Positions 10,519-23,894 of a DNA stretch of 64,000 bases are shown here, piece by piece. The stretch's first letter is position 1. Every line of letters starts with the position of its first letter. The notes beneath the pieces are model-generated. The model did no database searches and was not told where the DNA came from. It worked only from the letters and a program-made list of their open reading frames with translations. Source of the DNA: Serilophus lunatus (lineage: Eukaryota; Chordata; Aves; Passeriformes; Eurylaimidae); contig VXBA01001478.1 in NCBI GenBank assembly GCA_013399895.1, forward strand, positions 100,950 through 164,949, given 5' to 3'. Made by a program: the position numbers and the translations under genes.

Positions 10519-12945
10519 TTTGCTTAAATCTCTCCTTAACCATGTCTCAATTCTTAAATGGGCAGATTGGGATGCACCTTCATAGTAATTCCACTGATGC
10601 CATTGTAGTTACAGTGCCTGGCACTGTTGTGCAAGTCTCTTTTCATAGTCTGAAAGGACATAAGGATAATTCCCTCAAAAGAGAAAACACAGACATGGCT
10701 GCGGGGGGACACAGGGGCAGGTCCTCACCCACTGCTGATACTTCAGACTTCACAAACAATTCTGTTTTCTCTCTGGCAAGCAGTTACATGCTTAGCACTC
10801 AGTTACATTCTTCTTTCTTTTCTCTTTCCTTTATCCTCAGATTCCTAAGGGAAAAAGAAACGTTCCTGAGAATATTTCTATTCTCATTTAGCCAATTAAA
10901 TTCTCTAGTGGATGTGCCATACGGAGACCTACACACACTCACTCAACAATAAATCAATAGCAATGTTAAATCATTTTTCACTATGAATAGCTGGAGTATG
11001 AAGAGGATTTTCTGTATACTTCTTTTTTACCTTGGTTTACTTTATCATCATAATAAGCTGCAGCAGGCTTTACGAGTATGAAGGACAGGTGAACAAGTAG
11101 AAAGCAGATGAAAGGCACTTTTTGAACAAGTCACTTTTGGCAGCATGGCAGAGGTTGATCTGAGAGGCTAGTCAGAGGCGGAGGAGATAAGAACTGCATG
11201 TGGCTATCCTAGACAAGCTGTAGGAGGCAGGAAGGCAGCAGGAAAGACCAGGAATGCTCCCAACACCCTCAAAATGGCAACTACAGCAAGGGAAAGACAG
11301 AACAGAGCAGAGGAAAAGAAAGCTGCAGTTATGTCCAAAGTTATGTTGAAATTTGAAACTGAGAACAAGAGGTTTTATTTAGTACAATAGTAGAGAGACA
11401 GCCACTGTGGTTTGAAAAGAGGAATTACATCTGTCAATAGAACAGAAGATTATTCTGGTTCCTTAATTTTTAAGGGGTAAGGGATCGAGGACCTATTTGT
11501 GATAATAGATTCAGGGCTCACATCTAGCACATTATGTTTAATAAACAATACTAAAAACATCTCTCTGTACATTCAGCATAATTGTAATATATTTAGCTAC
11601 TGAAAGTATTTGTTGATCCTGCCTCTACTCCTCATTTGCCCTTATGTCCACAGACAACAAAAATCTTTTCTTTCCAATTCTTTCTTTCTTAAGTGAGAAA
11701 ATGTAATTGCTATTGAAGTATTGCTTTTCTTTAATCATAGAGAGACGTTCAACTGAACCCTTAACAATTGAATTTCACAGTGTTTACATAAAACTGGATG
11801 TGGATACAATTCATTTCTGGGTGTTGTAAAGACAGTAGCTTTTATTCTGCAAAATGCAGCTCATTTCCATATTTTTCTTTGTAAGCACACAATTGCCTAA
11901 AGGCAGCACATCTTTAATTAATTTTTACTGCAGTGTGAAAAGAATTCTAAATCATTAATCATTTTCCTTTCACTATATACTGAAAGAAAATATTCCTTTC
12001 TTGTTCTATACACACACATGCACATGCACAAACACAGAAGAAATCTTGTTGAATTTGACTTTCCAACAATCTGGTTACAAATTGAACCCCTTTCAACCTC
12101 TTGATCTAGGCTGATCTACCCATCAGAGAGCAGCCCTCTAGTAATATTGGGATGGTTAGAGCTGCTAGTACCCAGACAGCAACTTCTCCTGGAGCCTGCA
12201 CCGCTTTCAACATACATAGATGCTAGATTGAATTTAACATCTAGTGTATATTCAGCTGATTGTTTTTATCTTTCATTCACCTTCCCTAATTGGCTGACAA
12301 TTGTTTCCTCAGCCCAAACATTCTCCTGTCTTCTATTATTTTCCATTATAAGAGGTGAATAAATAGCTTTCTGTCAGAGAAGGCAGTTGTATTTCTTCCA
12401 CATATGTATTTTTTCCGTACATAAATGTCAGCATATAAGATGTAACACTTAGTAGTCTCCACTAGGGTAGCTTAAATGAATGTACCTTATCATTCCACCT
12501 GCTACCTAAACAAAGCCTGGCAAATCAAATTATACATGTCAAACATTGTATGAATATTAACTAACCTTTCCAATAACCCTCCGCCACCAACAGTCATTAC
12601 TGCCCCCATCCAAAGGCTGAAATAGTGAAGACAGAGAAGTAATCGTGTCTCCAAATTACTCCTACAACTCAAGATTCTAAAGACTTTCTTAGGAAAACAG
12701 TGAATCCTAAAGGGTTTGGCAAGGTAACTATTTGGTGGTCAAATTAAAATCTGGCCAACATGAGGAATTCAGAGTCACATACAGACAGAACTATACTTAT
12801 ACACTGAAATTTCAAAATGCCACACACATCTGTAATCCTTTAAAAATCACCACCCTCCTTAGAAATTTGAAGGATTAACCTCACCTGTTCCTTTTTTTCT
12901 CTTTTTATCTTTAAAGTTCCCAGTGTACCAAGTATGTCTGAATAG

Positions 12946-12971
12946 ACTAAAATATATTAGTATATTTTAGT
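12946..12971. repeat. 11-bp perfect inverted repeat, 4-base loop
   Basis: ACTAAAATATA (12946-12956) and TATATTTTAGT (12961-12971) are exact reverse complements separated by TTAG. All-AT cores make such hairpins fairly common by chance, so no function is inferred. Confidence 0.85.
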
Positions 12972-12980
12972 GTACTAATA

Positions 12981-13008
12981 CTGTTCTTGATAAGCTGTTC
13001 TTGATAAG
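12981..13008 (+). repeat. exact 14-bp tandem duplication
   Basis: CTGTTCTTGATAAG occurs twice head-to-tail with no mismatch (12981-12994 and 12995-13008), ten bases after the preceding inverted repeat. A recent replication-slippage event stimulated by the hairpin is a plausible origin. Confidence 0.92.
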
Positions 13009-13746
13009 CATGACAAATTAACTAACTTTACCATATCTACTTAAGCATAATTGGAAACAGAAAGGAGGCCAGGTTATACAAGTGAGGTTTTATGTAGGGA
13101 AGGAAGTTTATGCCAAGACTTTGTGCTGCATTTTATACCAAGGGTGAGCAACTTTTACCCAGGGAAGACTTACAGGCAATCCAGCTAAGACCACCCCCCA
13201 CAGTGAGCCACTTGATCCACAGCTTCAACAAGGCAATACGGAGACATTCAGCTTCATATCAAAGCCAGCGGAACACGATTTTTGACAATTGAAAATCAAT
13301 CTCCTTAATGCTGAAATATAAATAGTCTTCATTTGTATGTTGCAACTAAGTGCATAGCTATATTTTAACATTCCTTAATTGCAATTTTTACGAACTCATC
13401 ATTTTCCTTTCCTTTCAACCAAAATTAGCATATAAAATAGTGTCAACAGATTTTAATATCATCTTGAATAAAAATTTCTATTTTCCCATAGCATTAGCAC
13501 TCTTGCTTTAGAATGATCTTCTGAATCATAACAGGAGATTTGGAGGACCATCTTTTGAGTATGCTCACAAGCTTGTCTAACACACACGTTACTCTCATGT
13601 TCAACATTTTAGGGCCAAATATGAGAGGAAACTTTTCAGTGGTGACACACAAATTGAGGCTAAATAACTTTCTGCTAGCATACAGACTGTGGTAGACTTT
13701 AGCTTATCTAAAGCTTTTTTAAAGCAGATGATTCTTTCCTCATATA

Positions 13747-13780
13747 TTTATAATGTTTTAATTTTATAATGTTTATAATG
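13747..13780 (+). repeat. three copies of TTTATAATG
   Basis: The nonamer TTTATAATG occurs at 13747-13755, 13763-13771 and 13772-13780 inside a very AT-rich segment. This may be simple-sequence drift. Confidence 0.7.
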
Positions 13781-16346
13781 GGTTTTTTTTCAAACAAATA
13801 TGCTTCTGGTTTTGTTTGAAAGTGGAAAAATATGTATTTTAATACTTTTTTCCTTCATGATGGTAATATTCTTTTACATATTCAGAAGTATATACTCATA
13901 TATATGAATATATAATGCATTGTTTATTCAAAGTACTTTTTTATATATTCAGACTGTATATAGTCCAAATAGATTACTGTAAAATTGCTGCTTCATAACA
14001 AGAAATAATCCTTGTATATGAATAGAATTAGGAAAAAAGGCATCTCCGTTTGGTAGTTAGAGACAGATCTTTGTTTAACTAAGATCAAAATAAGAATAAC
14101 GACATTATATGGCACCTCGGATCGGATCAGCTCTATGTCATTTAACATAATCCTTTATGTCCAAACTCCAGATCTTAAAATGTGTACAATCATGAAGATG
14201 AAAGTTTCTGGAGCTGTCTGAAATTGTAGAACAGAGCTTTGAAGTGTAATAGAACAAATAAGAGATCATAAACGGGAAAAAATCCACTTAAAGAGTGTCA
14301 TGGAATAGGTCAGCTCAGCAGGAAATATCGTTTATCTGTGAGACAATTTAAAGCATACTTGCATTGCTTACATTCAAACACCGATTATTTAAAAGATTTT
14401 TATATGCCTTAGATTTCCATAGTGCTTCTTGCAAAACTCCCTCAAAATTAAAGAAAGTATTTTTAAACGCTAAACATACTTTCATGTTGAAGGCTTAAGA
14501 ATAACTCGTTTAGGTCTGTTGTAGCAAGTGCACCAAGTAGCACAGCAATAGTCTGGGAATTATTCTCAGTTCTGATATTTTGCCAGTTCTTTTGACTTTT
14601 ACCCAAGAAAAGATTAACTCATTTTAAGGAACTCTCGAAATCACTAATGTGGTATGTAGTTGCACTGCTTGTTAGTTAGCATCATGCAGATTTAGAAATA
14701 CATTGTTTTTAAAGCCCATACAAGTAATATTATTTCTCTCTGTTTTATTTTGATGTAAGGGGGTTTTTCAGAGAAAACTTTTTAGCCTTTCATAAAAGAG
14801 ATGCTTTAAGCCTTTACACGATTTATTATCTACATTAAAATAACACGTAGCATAACAGACAAGAATGAACTCTCCCTTTTCCAGACAGAAAAAAGAATAC
14901 GCATAAACCATGAGACAGGCTGAACTCAATAAATTAACAAGAATACCAGAACAGTCAAACAACTTTTTATTGTACATTCTGTGAATTTTAAACAGTTTTT
15001 AGATAAAGATACACTTGATGAAAATTAATTAAAGATTACTGAAATACGCTATTTTGAATAGTATAGTATATGTAGTTTACTTTTTACTCTAAAGAATTTT
15101 CTCTTGACCTGAAACATCGAGTACTGAAATGCAGTAACAATTTTTGCAAGTCAGGGCAGGAGCAGGGAAAGGAGAAGAAAAAAATAATCTGCCCAAGGAA
15201 AAAATAACTGAACTTTGAAACAGAAATAAGATAACTTTCTCAATATTTCTGATGGAATAGTTAGTAAAGGATACAAGATAGAAACTCCAATTATACTTCA
15301 GAATTCTTTCACAATATTGTAACCATCAGTACTAACCTAGGTAAAGTGGGGTTTCTTTAAGAGGTCCTCTTGAAATCTAAAGATCAAATCATGACAGAGA
15401 GAACTTAACTATTTATTTTTATTATGACAGGGGACACTTTTAAACTTGGAGATTTTAATGGGCCAGTTAGTCTGTCTTGGCACTAGCAAAATCTCTATCA
15501 TTCTGGCAGTTATTTTACATACCATAAATTCATCCTCTCAACATCAGATTAGAGTTGTTACCCATATTTGATGGAAGGGAAATTAAACGTGTGACATTCT
15601 AGAAAAATGGGTGGTTTTATTCATATTAAAATGGCTTAAAATATCCATGTTCTAACAGTGATAAAGAACAGGCACATGCTAGTGGAGCTGCTCCAGAAAG
15701 GGACTCAGTGAAGACTGTTAGCCACCAGACCCAGCATACTGAAGGGACATTAAGTCTTCTCCATTAATGACAGGAAGATCATCATAGGTGCAGTGTCATG
15801 AGGAGGGAGTAAATTAAATACCTCAACATTTATGGAATAATCTAATCTCTCTTATCTCCCCTGTTTCTTTTTCTGATTTAAATGGCAGCTATGATGACAT
15901 GGCAAGTTTATTAAGAAATATAGGGGAGATACAGGAATAAGGGCTGCTGATCTGATTTCATGGATAGGGTGCCAGTCTTGCAAAGAGCTTGAATGACTTG
16001 TTTCACAGAAAGAACATGTCTCATTGTCTTTGACTCAATGCACATTAGATGATTTTGAAATAATCACACAAGAGCAAGATAAAGCTGTTTAGGCAAATAT
16101 TTTGCAGGAAATAAGGAAAGGTATCTGGGCTAATAATAGCAATTTGGAAGGTGCAGGAAGGAGCTGCCTGAGGATTAGGAGGTCCACAGTTCAGTTAAAT
16201 GATAAAACAAGTGCTGCAAAGAAAAGGATTATCAAAGTTATATATTATTGTTACACCTTAACAGGAAAGAAAAACATGATCTACAAACTTTATTTCTTGC
16301 TAAAGCTATGACTGAATAGATTGATACGAAACAATTGTTTTTTCAG

Positions 16347-16416
16347 AATCTGCTCAGAGTATTGACAAACCTCAGACTCAACCTAAAAATAGATGTAAGG
16401 AGCCAGCAATCAGGAG
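16347..16416 (+). CDS. candidate 70-bp internal exon, unrecognised
   Basis: The segment lies between a T-rich acceptor (TTGTTTTTTCAG ending at 16346) and a perfect consensus donor (GAG at 16414-16416 followed by GTAAGT). Two frames are open. In the frame taking two bases for a split first codon, 22 whole codons follow, beginning SAQSIDKPQTQPK. That is hydrophilic and K/Q/P-rich, plausible for a linker region. The other open frame reads NLLRVLTNLRLNL. I recognise no protein, and no partner exon is visible within the window, which fits an intron-rich large gene or a noncoding RNA exon. A 64-kb window yields several such signals by chance, so confidence is low. Confidence 0.2.
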
Positions 16417-19400
16417 GTAAGTTTTGACTGTCTTTTGCCCCTACTTTCCATATCTTGCTCTGAAAACAGAAGAGTTGCCCCTTTAGGAAGAGCTACAACT
16501 CTTTGACGCTACAAGCTACTTCAGTGTTTCTAGTCTAACATCTGGGAATAGAGCTTCAGGGAAACTGTGAACAAAGCGGGTGTTCAAGTCTCTAAGGGTC
16601 AATGTGAATGAAATAAAAGTGAAGTTTTTTATTCTCATTGTGGAGTGGGAGGAGAAATTGAGTGACAGAAGTTGTATTTACATTCAGAATCTGTTTTATA
16701 ATGTGGGATTGATGTTACTAAATACTGAAAAAGTAAAAAATATTTATTCTGAAAGCACATTTACATTTCATTGACATTATGGCTTTGTTGAAAATCCGAG
16801 GGACTGCACTGGATGAAGATAAAGGAATTGCTTTTTTAATTGTTTATTATTTATGTACAAATTTTCCTGGATTAGGATCTTGAAAACACAACTCTTTCTA
16901 TAACTATTTTGCTCTGTTAACTTCTCACAACTTAATACCTATATTTTTCTCATATTCCTGCTCATGTAGTCAAAACTATTTTTGCCAAAGGAGTATCATG
17001 TTGAAGGGCTACGCTTATGATTCCAAATATGAGAGACTTCAATTATCGATTAATATTCACCTTCAAATTATTCAGCATCTCTAAAAATTCTCTAAAAATG
17101 GTTCTCATTTTTCTTATTTTTCAACAATAAGCAGTTCAGTGCAATAAAACTTAAATCATTGCAGTAGGATTGTTTTCAACAAACCGCCATCCCAGACCAG
17201 TGACTTCTCTGACATCTTTTTTAGTCCTCAACTGATTCATATAAGAATGAGAAGTATAAAGTGGAATGCACCCCTGACCCCATTTTCTATAAAATACATC
17301 TTTTTTTCTGATGTCCAATTCAGAGGAATTAATAGCAGAGATAACATTTCATAACTATGCCATCATATCTGTAAGAATGAAATCCTAATAATTGAACCAT
17401 TCTACATGAAATTGAGCATTAATTACTTGCCAAAATGCCAATACCAATTAGTTAATGAAATATTCCAAATGGCAGCTCACTAAACCTAACTGATCTTTAA
17501 GATCTCATTTAGTTATGCCCTACTTCAAGCTGAGTGCTGTCACCGGAAGGCTACAAAACATATTGTGTTACACATATGCTCTCTTGTTATCTACTTCTTT
17601 CTATTCTTCGATCTTGCCATTCTTCTCTGTCTCCTGAGGTGTCCATTTCTTTTCCATCCATCATTTTTTCATTCATCATTTTTTTCTCCACGAAATTTAA
17701 ATCTTACAGCATGTTAATTCTACCTTATCCATATGCAGAATAAAAGTCTGTTTCCTATGGGAATAACTGGACTTCCTGATACACACTACAAGTTGTCCAG
17801 GCAATTGAAGAAATCTCTGAGACAAGTTTGTCAAGTCCATAACAATTCCCTGGACAAAATCTTCCTTGGGAATAAAAGATGATACCTCCAGATAATTGAA
17901 CATATTTTTTTTAAAAAATTTAATTTTTTTTTTTCTTGCAGCAAGAGATAGACCTTTTTTTCCTTACTAAATCTCTTTATTTACTAATTGGTGGGAATCA
18001 ATTATTCATTGTATGATATCTTAACATTTATTTTATGCAGAGATGCTGATATTTTTTCTTGAAATGTCACCCACTGCAAAGAAAATGTTTAAATGTGATT
18101 AAAGCTAAGCAGAAACTTCTTCCCTTTAGAGTGAACAGAACTAGTCGCATGATAAAATCATGCATCTTCTTAAGTACAGTGAGTCATGATGATAATATAG
18201 TTGAAGGAAATTATTTCCATTATTTATTTAAATATTTTTTTAAAAAATGGACATTAAAGAAGATTTTAAAAGTCACTGTTTTTTAAAGAGAACTCTAAGA
18301 GTCTGTGATAGCTGTACCTTTAACTCTCTTATGATGCTTTGTGAATCCACCTTTTTTATTAATGCTTCAAATGATAAAAGTCTGATCACTGGAAGTACTT
18401 TGGGGTGAATTCTGCAGACAGGCTTAATTTTATGGCAAGTGTGTGCAGTTTACAAGGTAGTGCAGACCTAATTGAGCTGATTGGTTGAATGGGGCTCTGA
18501 AGCCTTCATAACCATATTTGCTCCTCATGGTTCTGTCACTCGCAAGTGTAGCAGGACCAACACTGGCTTCACTTCACCTGGGGTGTGGTTAAAATGAAAT
18601 TATATTCTGTTCTAACACACTGCTGAACAGCTGCTCTGCTTTGTAGCACACATTGACATTGCAGCAGACAATTGTCTTCTGCCCTGTGCCAGAGTGGATC
18701 CAGGTAGACTTTGAAGAGAGGAGGGGAGGATTAGAGCCTACTGTGCTGAGAAGCATTAAAGGGAGAAGAAAGATGTTAGTCTAGTAGAGGAGAACATGGA
18801 ATTTTCTCCTTAATAATCAAGGCTTAAAACACATGCCCTTGAAGGATGCTACTCTGTAAGGAAGACCTTCCTATCTTTTTTCAGGTTAGATCTCTGCAGA
18901 CCAAAGGAAGCAGACCTTGAGGCACTGCTGAATCCACTCATCATGAGGAGCAAGTGCATGGAATAAGGAGAGGTTCAGATAATACACAGAAAAAGGTCAC
19001 CTTCCTTTATTACCTCCAAGAGCTCTCACAGCAACAGTCACTGAGGGCCTGTGTTCCTGCTGAAGCATTAAATCTATGGGCTACACTTTACCTGCAATTT
19101 AATCGAATTCCACATGACTTGTTGGAGGAATGTAATATAAATACATTTAGGTATTAATATATCACATTTGCAGAATGAGACTTTCCTAGCCATTACTCTT
19201 GATAAGCCTGGAAATCATTCTGTGGTCACTGATTCAAAACAACAAAAAAAATTCTGCAAATCAAAATGAGTTCTAGGAGCAGAATAGATGAGTATTATTA
19301 TTTTTAATGAACATTGGCCAACATCACTGTTTATAGCTGTATTGATACATAACAGTATTTATATAAGAAAAGCAGAGTATACATTATTTAAAATCATGCA

Positions 19401-20621
19401 GAGGAAGAAGGAATTGTCTACCTATTAGCCAACACCTCTCAATCTAATTTTGAAGAAAATGCAGAAAATTATTAGATGACAAAGTACTTTATCAACATGT
19501 TTTTATTTTCCATAATACTACTTTTGTTTGCTGAGCTTGCTGTCTATAAACAACTTATAATGTTCACTTTTGATTTAAACAGTGCTAACATTTCTGCATT
19601 TACCGCAATACTGTGTGAGCTATAACACTGTAAAGTAAGCCATAAAAGCAATTTGCTCTCTATGATATTGATTTTTAAATAAATTAATAAAGTTTGTGTT
19701 TATTCCATGTAGAAAGCAAAAACTAAAGTGGAATTACAAATTATGGATTCAGCTTTTTCAAACTCATCAAAAAGGTTATGGAAAAGGTTTGTGGATACAT
19801 CCTTAAAGGCCACACCTTCACTGAAGTGTAGTTTTCACACCTTCACTGAAGTGTTTCAGGAAGGAACATGTCAGATTCTTGCTAAAATTCAGGACTTGTA
19901 TTCCTTTAAACTTATATCAACATGACAATTTCTGAACAAGTTAGAAGTTTGAAAAAGGAATACTTTGCCCATATATGCGCCTTCATTATGAAATGTAATA
20001 CTTTCCTTCCAGTATCTATCACCGATAGAGATGTAGCTGTAGAATGGATTAAGAAGTTCTTTCTGAGTGACATAAGGAATAGAAATTCCTGCCAAGAAAT
20101 TCATGTGAAAAAAATAAAAAAGATGACAGGTTTTAAGACTAAGGCTAAGTGATTAATAGTTTGATTTGGCGGAGGAAAACAGAAAAAAAACAAAAGCATA
20201 AAAAGCCCCAAACACACATGTGCATTAAGACAGAAAAAAAGAATAAGAACAATGCCAGCAGGTAAACACAGAGTGTACTCACTCCTTGAACAGTATGTAC
20301 AATGTTGGCCCTACCATAGCAGAAAGCATAAGTAGAAAAAGGCTAGCATGGATGGTCAGGGGCTTGGAACCCTTCTGTAAGAGAAGAGAATAAACAAACT
20401 ACAATTTGAAAAAGAAAAAGGGTCCATGAAGAAAGGATGATTTATGATGTTTTCCAAAACTGTTTGGTAAGGAATAAATAGTTGCAACAGTATATATTAC
20501 TCTGATCATTGAACCGTGAATAATATAAAGACAGTGAGTAGGAAATTGCAATGGCAGTTTATAAATATTAGTTATAGCAATTAGCAATAACAATTAACAA
20601 TATATATACACTAAGTAGTTT
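16417..20621. other. AT-rich stretch without a recognisable gene
   Basis: Only short chance open frames (up to 76 codons) and homopolymer runs (for example near 17905-17935) were seen, apart from the direct repeat at 19811-19854. No element family was recognised. Confidence 0.6.
19811..19854 (+). repeat. exact 19-bp direct repeat, period 25
   Basis: CACACCTTCACTGAAGTGT occurs at 19811-19829 and again at 19836-19854 with no mismatch. Each unit contains the small palindrome CTTCACTGAAG. It may be a local duplication or a pair of binding sites; nothing in the context decides between them. Confidence 0.93.
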
Positions 20622-20902
20622 CCCATGAAGAGAAGAGGAGGGGCAGGCACTGATCTCCTCTCTGTGGTGACCAGTCACAGAACCCAAGGGAATGGCCTGA
20701 AGTTGTGTTAGGGGAGATTTAGGTTGGAACAGGCTCCCCAGGGAAGTGGTCACAACACCAAGCCTGAGAGAGTTCAAGTGTTTGGATGATACTCTCAGGC
20801 ACATGGTGTGTCTCTTGGGCATGGTCCTGTGCAGGGCCAGGAGTTGGATTCGATGATCCTTTTGGGTACCTTCCAACTCAGCATATTCTGTGATTCTGTG
20901 AT
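20622..20902 (+). mobile_element. CR1 LINE 3'-end fragment with internal deletion
   Basis: This is the plus-strand 3' end of a CR1 element: AACAGGCTCCCCAGGGAAGT, then CAAGCCTGAGAGAGTTCAAG, GATTCGATGATCCTTTTGGG, TTCCAACTCAG and the terminal ATTCTGTGATTCTGTGAT tail. Compared with the CR1 3' region as I know it, about 50 bp seem to be missing between GGAGATTTAGGTTGGA and ACAGGCTCCCC, with TTGGA/CTGGA microhomology at the junction. Only the distal end is present and no protein is encoded. It belongs to a different CR1 subfamily from the minus-strand copies in the window, judging by its 3' sequence. Confidence 0.85.
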
Positions 20903-21821
20903 ATATATGGATATATAAGTATATATTTAAAAAAAAAATACACCATAACAATTAATTGTAGGTAATTACGTAATTATTACAAGGATTTCTGTTACAACAT
21001 TATTCAATTGTAGGACAGTGTGATATCATCCTTTGATTCCATGATCTTGTTGGTCAGGATGATACATACGACACTTTTGTTCCTTGGAAACCAAGAAGTA
21101 TTTTGTCACTGGTGTTGGTGGGATCACTTCTGATATCCAAGAAATAACCTTCTTTGGAGAGATGATACAGATGATATGATAACTAAGTTTGCAATGTTTA
21201 TTTACACATTCTCCTATGTGAGAGGTATCTCAGATATAATCAGCTTGAATTTTTATCTTCAAGTCACATTTACTGCCGAACTCTTTTCCTAGAGACCTTG
21301 ATAGTTCCTATCAATAATATGGAACTCTAATATCTACAGATCCACTCCTTATAGAGGGTGTAGGTACAGAAATGTACAATTACATTAATGCAAGCAACCA
21401 AAAGTAGATTTTAATTGGTTATATAATATTACTCTTTTTTCCTGAGAAATTTTGACATAAAAATTTCTGACAAACTAAAAAATCATCTTTCTTTAACTGA
21501 TTTTATTTATGTATATATGTATATTTATTTATGTATATTTTGTAGTGATTTCTCGTATGTTGTCTCTGTTCCTCTGTCTTGCCTTCCTAACTTTTGTTGT
21601 GACCTTCACCACAGAGAATACCTGCATTTCCTTGCCTCATGAAGCCCAGGCTCCTCTACCTAAGTCCGCCTGCTATGACATTACTGAAAATATGGCCTCG
21701 TTGCACAGCAGGTGCTGGTATTCAGTGCTCCTGGCTTCGGAGGTTTCCTTGTATGTTATCCAAACAGCAGCCTATTTCAAGACTCATCTTTGCTGCTTGG
21801 GAATCTTGTACAAAATTATAT

Positions 21822-21960
21822 TGGGGCACCCAAAACTGCACACAGCAATTGAGGTGAGGCCATGCCAGCACACAGAGCAGGACAATTGCCTCCATCGGTG
21901 ATGCTGTGCCTAACATACCTCAGGACATTGTTGGCCTTCCTGGCTTCCAGAAGAAATACA
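21822..21960 (-). mobile_element. short CR1 ORF2-region fragment
   Basis: The block reading GGGGCACCCAAAACTGCACA, GAGGTGAGGCCATGCCAGCA, AGGACAATTGCCTCC, GATGCTGTGCCTAACATACC and AGGACATTGTTGGCCTTCCT corresponds to the CR1 ORF2 complement. It matches a subfamily variant different from the 44.5-kb copy. It lacks the usual 3' end, so it is an internal relic with both ends lost. Neighbouring 21540-21820 is somewhat GC-richer, but I could not assign it. Confidence 0.65.
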
Positions 21961-23894
21961 CTGGCAGGAGAATTAACCTGTTCTCTGAGAGCAAGAGAGA
22001 ATAGAAAGATCAGATAGTAAATTTGACCTATGTTACCTGATTGTATTGCTGCATGTACATCAGGAGACTTCTCACGAAAAAAAAGGTCTTGATATCTGAG
22101 AAGCATAAGGAGCTTCTTCCTGTAGACTTCATCTGAACGTGCTCAGTGAATTCTTAGGATTCTAGGCAGCTTTGGGATCTCAGAAGCATTTTAGAATGAC
22201 CTGACTTTTTAAATCCTGAGAGCCTTGTTAAAATTCCATGACAGAAATGGATTTCCAATCTGTGTTACATTTAGACCATTGTTACCTTGTTGAAATATTT
22301 TATTTTTCTCTAGTATAGTTTCAAATAAATCTAATTGCAATTTGTTTTTTACATTGCTGTTTGATTAACCAATTGCATGCTCTTTTATAAGCACCAAGGT
22401 CAGTCATTTCTTCTAACCTACTCAAACCATCATTCTCAAAATCATCATTGCAAACAAAAAAATTTTCATAATGTCACAAGCTTTCTCTAATTTACAGAAT
22501 AGTCTAGCCAGACTTCTGACTTCCACTAAATTACTTCAAACTGATGAAATATCTTCGATAAAGTTACAAATAGTTATCATTAGACTTTTATTTTGTGCCA
22601 ACTCTACACTAAATCAACAGAAATTATTCTTTAAGTTAAATGTAATACACCTAAACTCAAAACAAAACCCTCTTAGACCTTAATTCTGCAAAAATGCAGA
22701 ATGTCATGATTTCAGTCTACTTCATGTGCTAATCTAAATGTACACATCCCTAACTCAATTGGACTCCATGGAGTTTCAGTGACTCAGAAGTAGAATAACA
22801 CAATGACAAAATGGATCCATCATAGTTTAAAGCAGGTTTCACTTTGTCCTATTTGATATTGCACCTCTGAAATTGGATTGAGGTAGATCCCAGAAAATGT
22901 CAAAAAGAAGAATCTCATTGGAACATCCTGAGAACACTAGGAATGGAATCATGGTGAAAACAAGTAATGTGAAAATACAAGGTTATACATGTAGCATCCC
23001 ACATTACATGAATTATGTAATGCATGAAAATCTCTGAGATGGAAGTGAAAGAAGGGAGATAAATTTGTTGTGACTAATATTCAACAGTACAATATGCCAA
23101 CACAGAAACAACATAGAAAGGCAAATTCATCTTAGAAAGTTATTATGTGAAATATTTTTAGTAAGTAAGTATTCGTGACTTTTACACAAAATACTTTCAA
23201 AATTTTCTTTTCATTACTCTTTCACAATTCTATTCATTCATGTTCAACAACAATCACTCTCTATCTGGAGCAAGTAGATGGGGAAACAACCAGTACAATC
23301 ATAAGTTTGGACAGCCTGTTTTACAGTGAAACCTAAAAGAACATTTGGCATCCTGGATCTCTTAGAAGAAAGGCCAAAAGGAGACATGTTTGCTCTATAC
23401 AAATGTATCACAAAGTTACACATTAGAGACAGAAGGATTGTTTAACAGGTAAAGTCACAAAAAGACAAAAAAGAGAGTGCCAAGGAAAAAACCCAGAACA
23501 AGAATCATTAAAAGTTCTTATTTGTCAGATGACAGTTTCTGGAAAAGTTTTCCAATAGCAATAGGAAACAGAAACAAAAATTCTCATGAAGTATACATAA
23601 TCAAGTTGCATATGTCACTATGGGTTGTGGTTGTTTGCATCTACAGACTATTAGATGCAGGACACATGAAAGTTTCATGCAAATGTTACAACATTCCATG
23701 AGCTCGGAGATGGACAGTAAGTATCCTTCCTGAGATATTAACAATACATTCCTTCCTTCCAGGAGAACTCCGTAGGTGTGAGGCTTTGTGCAGCAGTGGG
23801 ACAGCAGGGAAAAGGAATGGTCTTCAGTCTGTATTTTGCAAGCTGTTAAACCCTACTCAAAACATCTCTGTATCTATGGAGTCATTCAGTTCAC

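Larger units (their letters stand above)
10519..16346. other. AT-rich stretch without a recognisable gene
   Basis: Apart from the small repeats listed separately, I see no recognisable repeat family, RNA gene or convincing exon. The stretch becomes very AT-rich around 13740-13980, with many TATA-like runs. Open frames stay at or below 71 codons. Confidence 0.6.

Noticed and set aside
10458..10952. 164-codon plus-strand open frame
   Set aside because: Its start reads through the (AT)(GT) microsatellite as ICVCVCVC, and the remainder has no recognisable domain; chance frame.
13860..13980. Dense TATATA motifs resembling multiple TATA boxes
   Set aside because: General AT-richness explains them; no associated initiator, CpG or reading frame.
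21509..21901. 130-codon frame with a hydrophobic N-terminus resembling a signal peptide
   Set aside because: The C-terminal part overlaps an antisense CR1 relic (21822-21960), so the frame is not a host gene. The hydrophobic start comes from TATATTTATG-like DNA.
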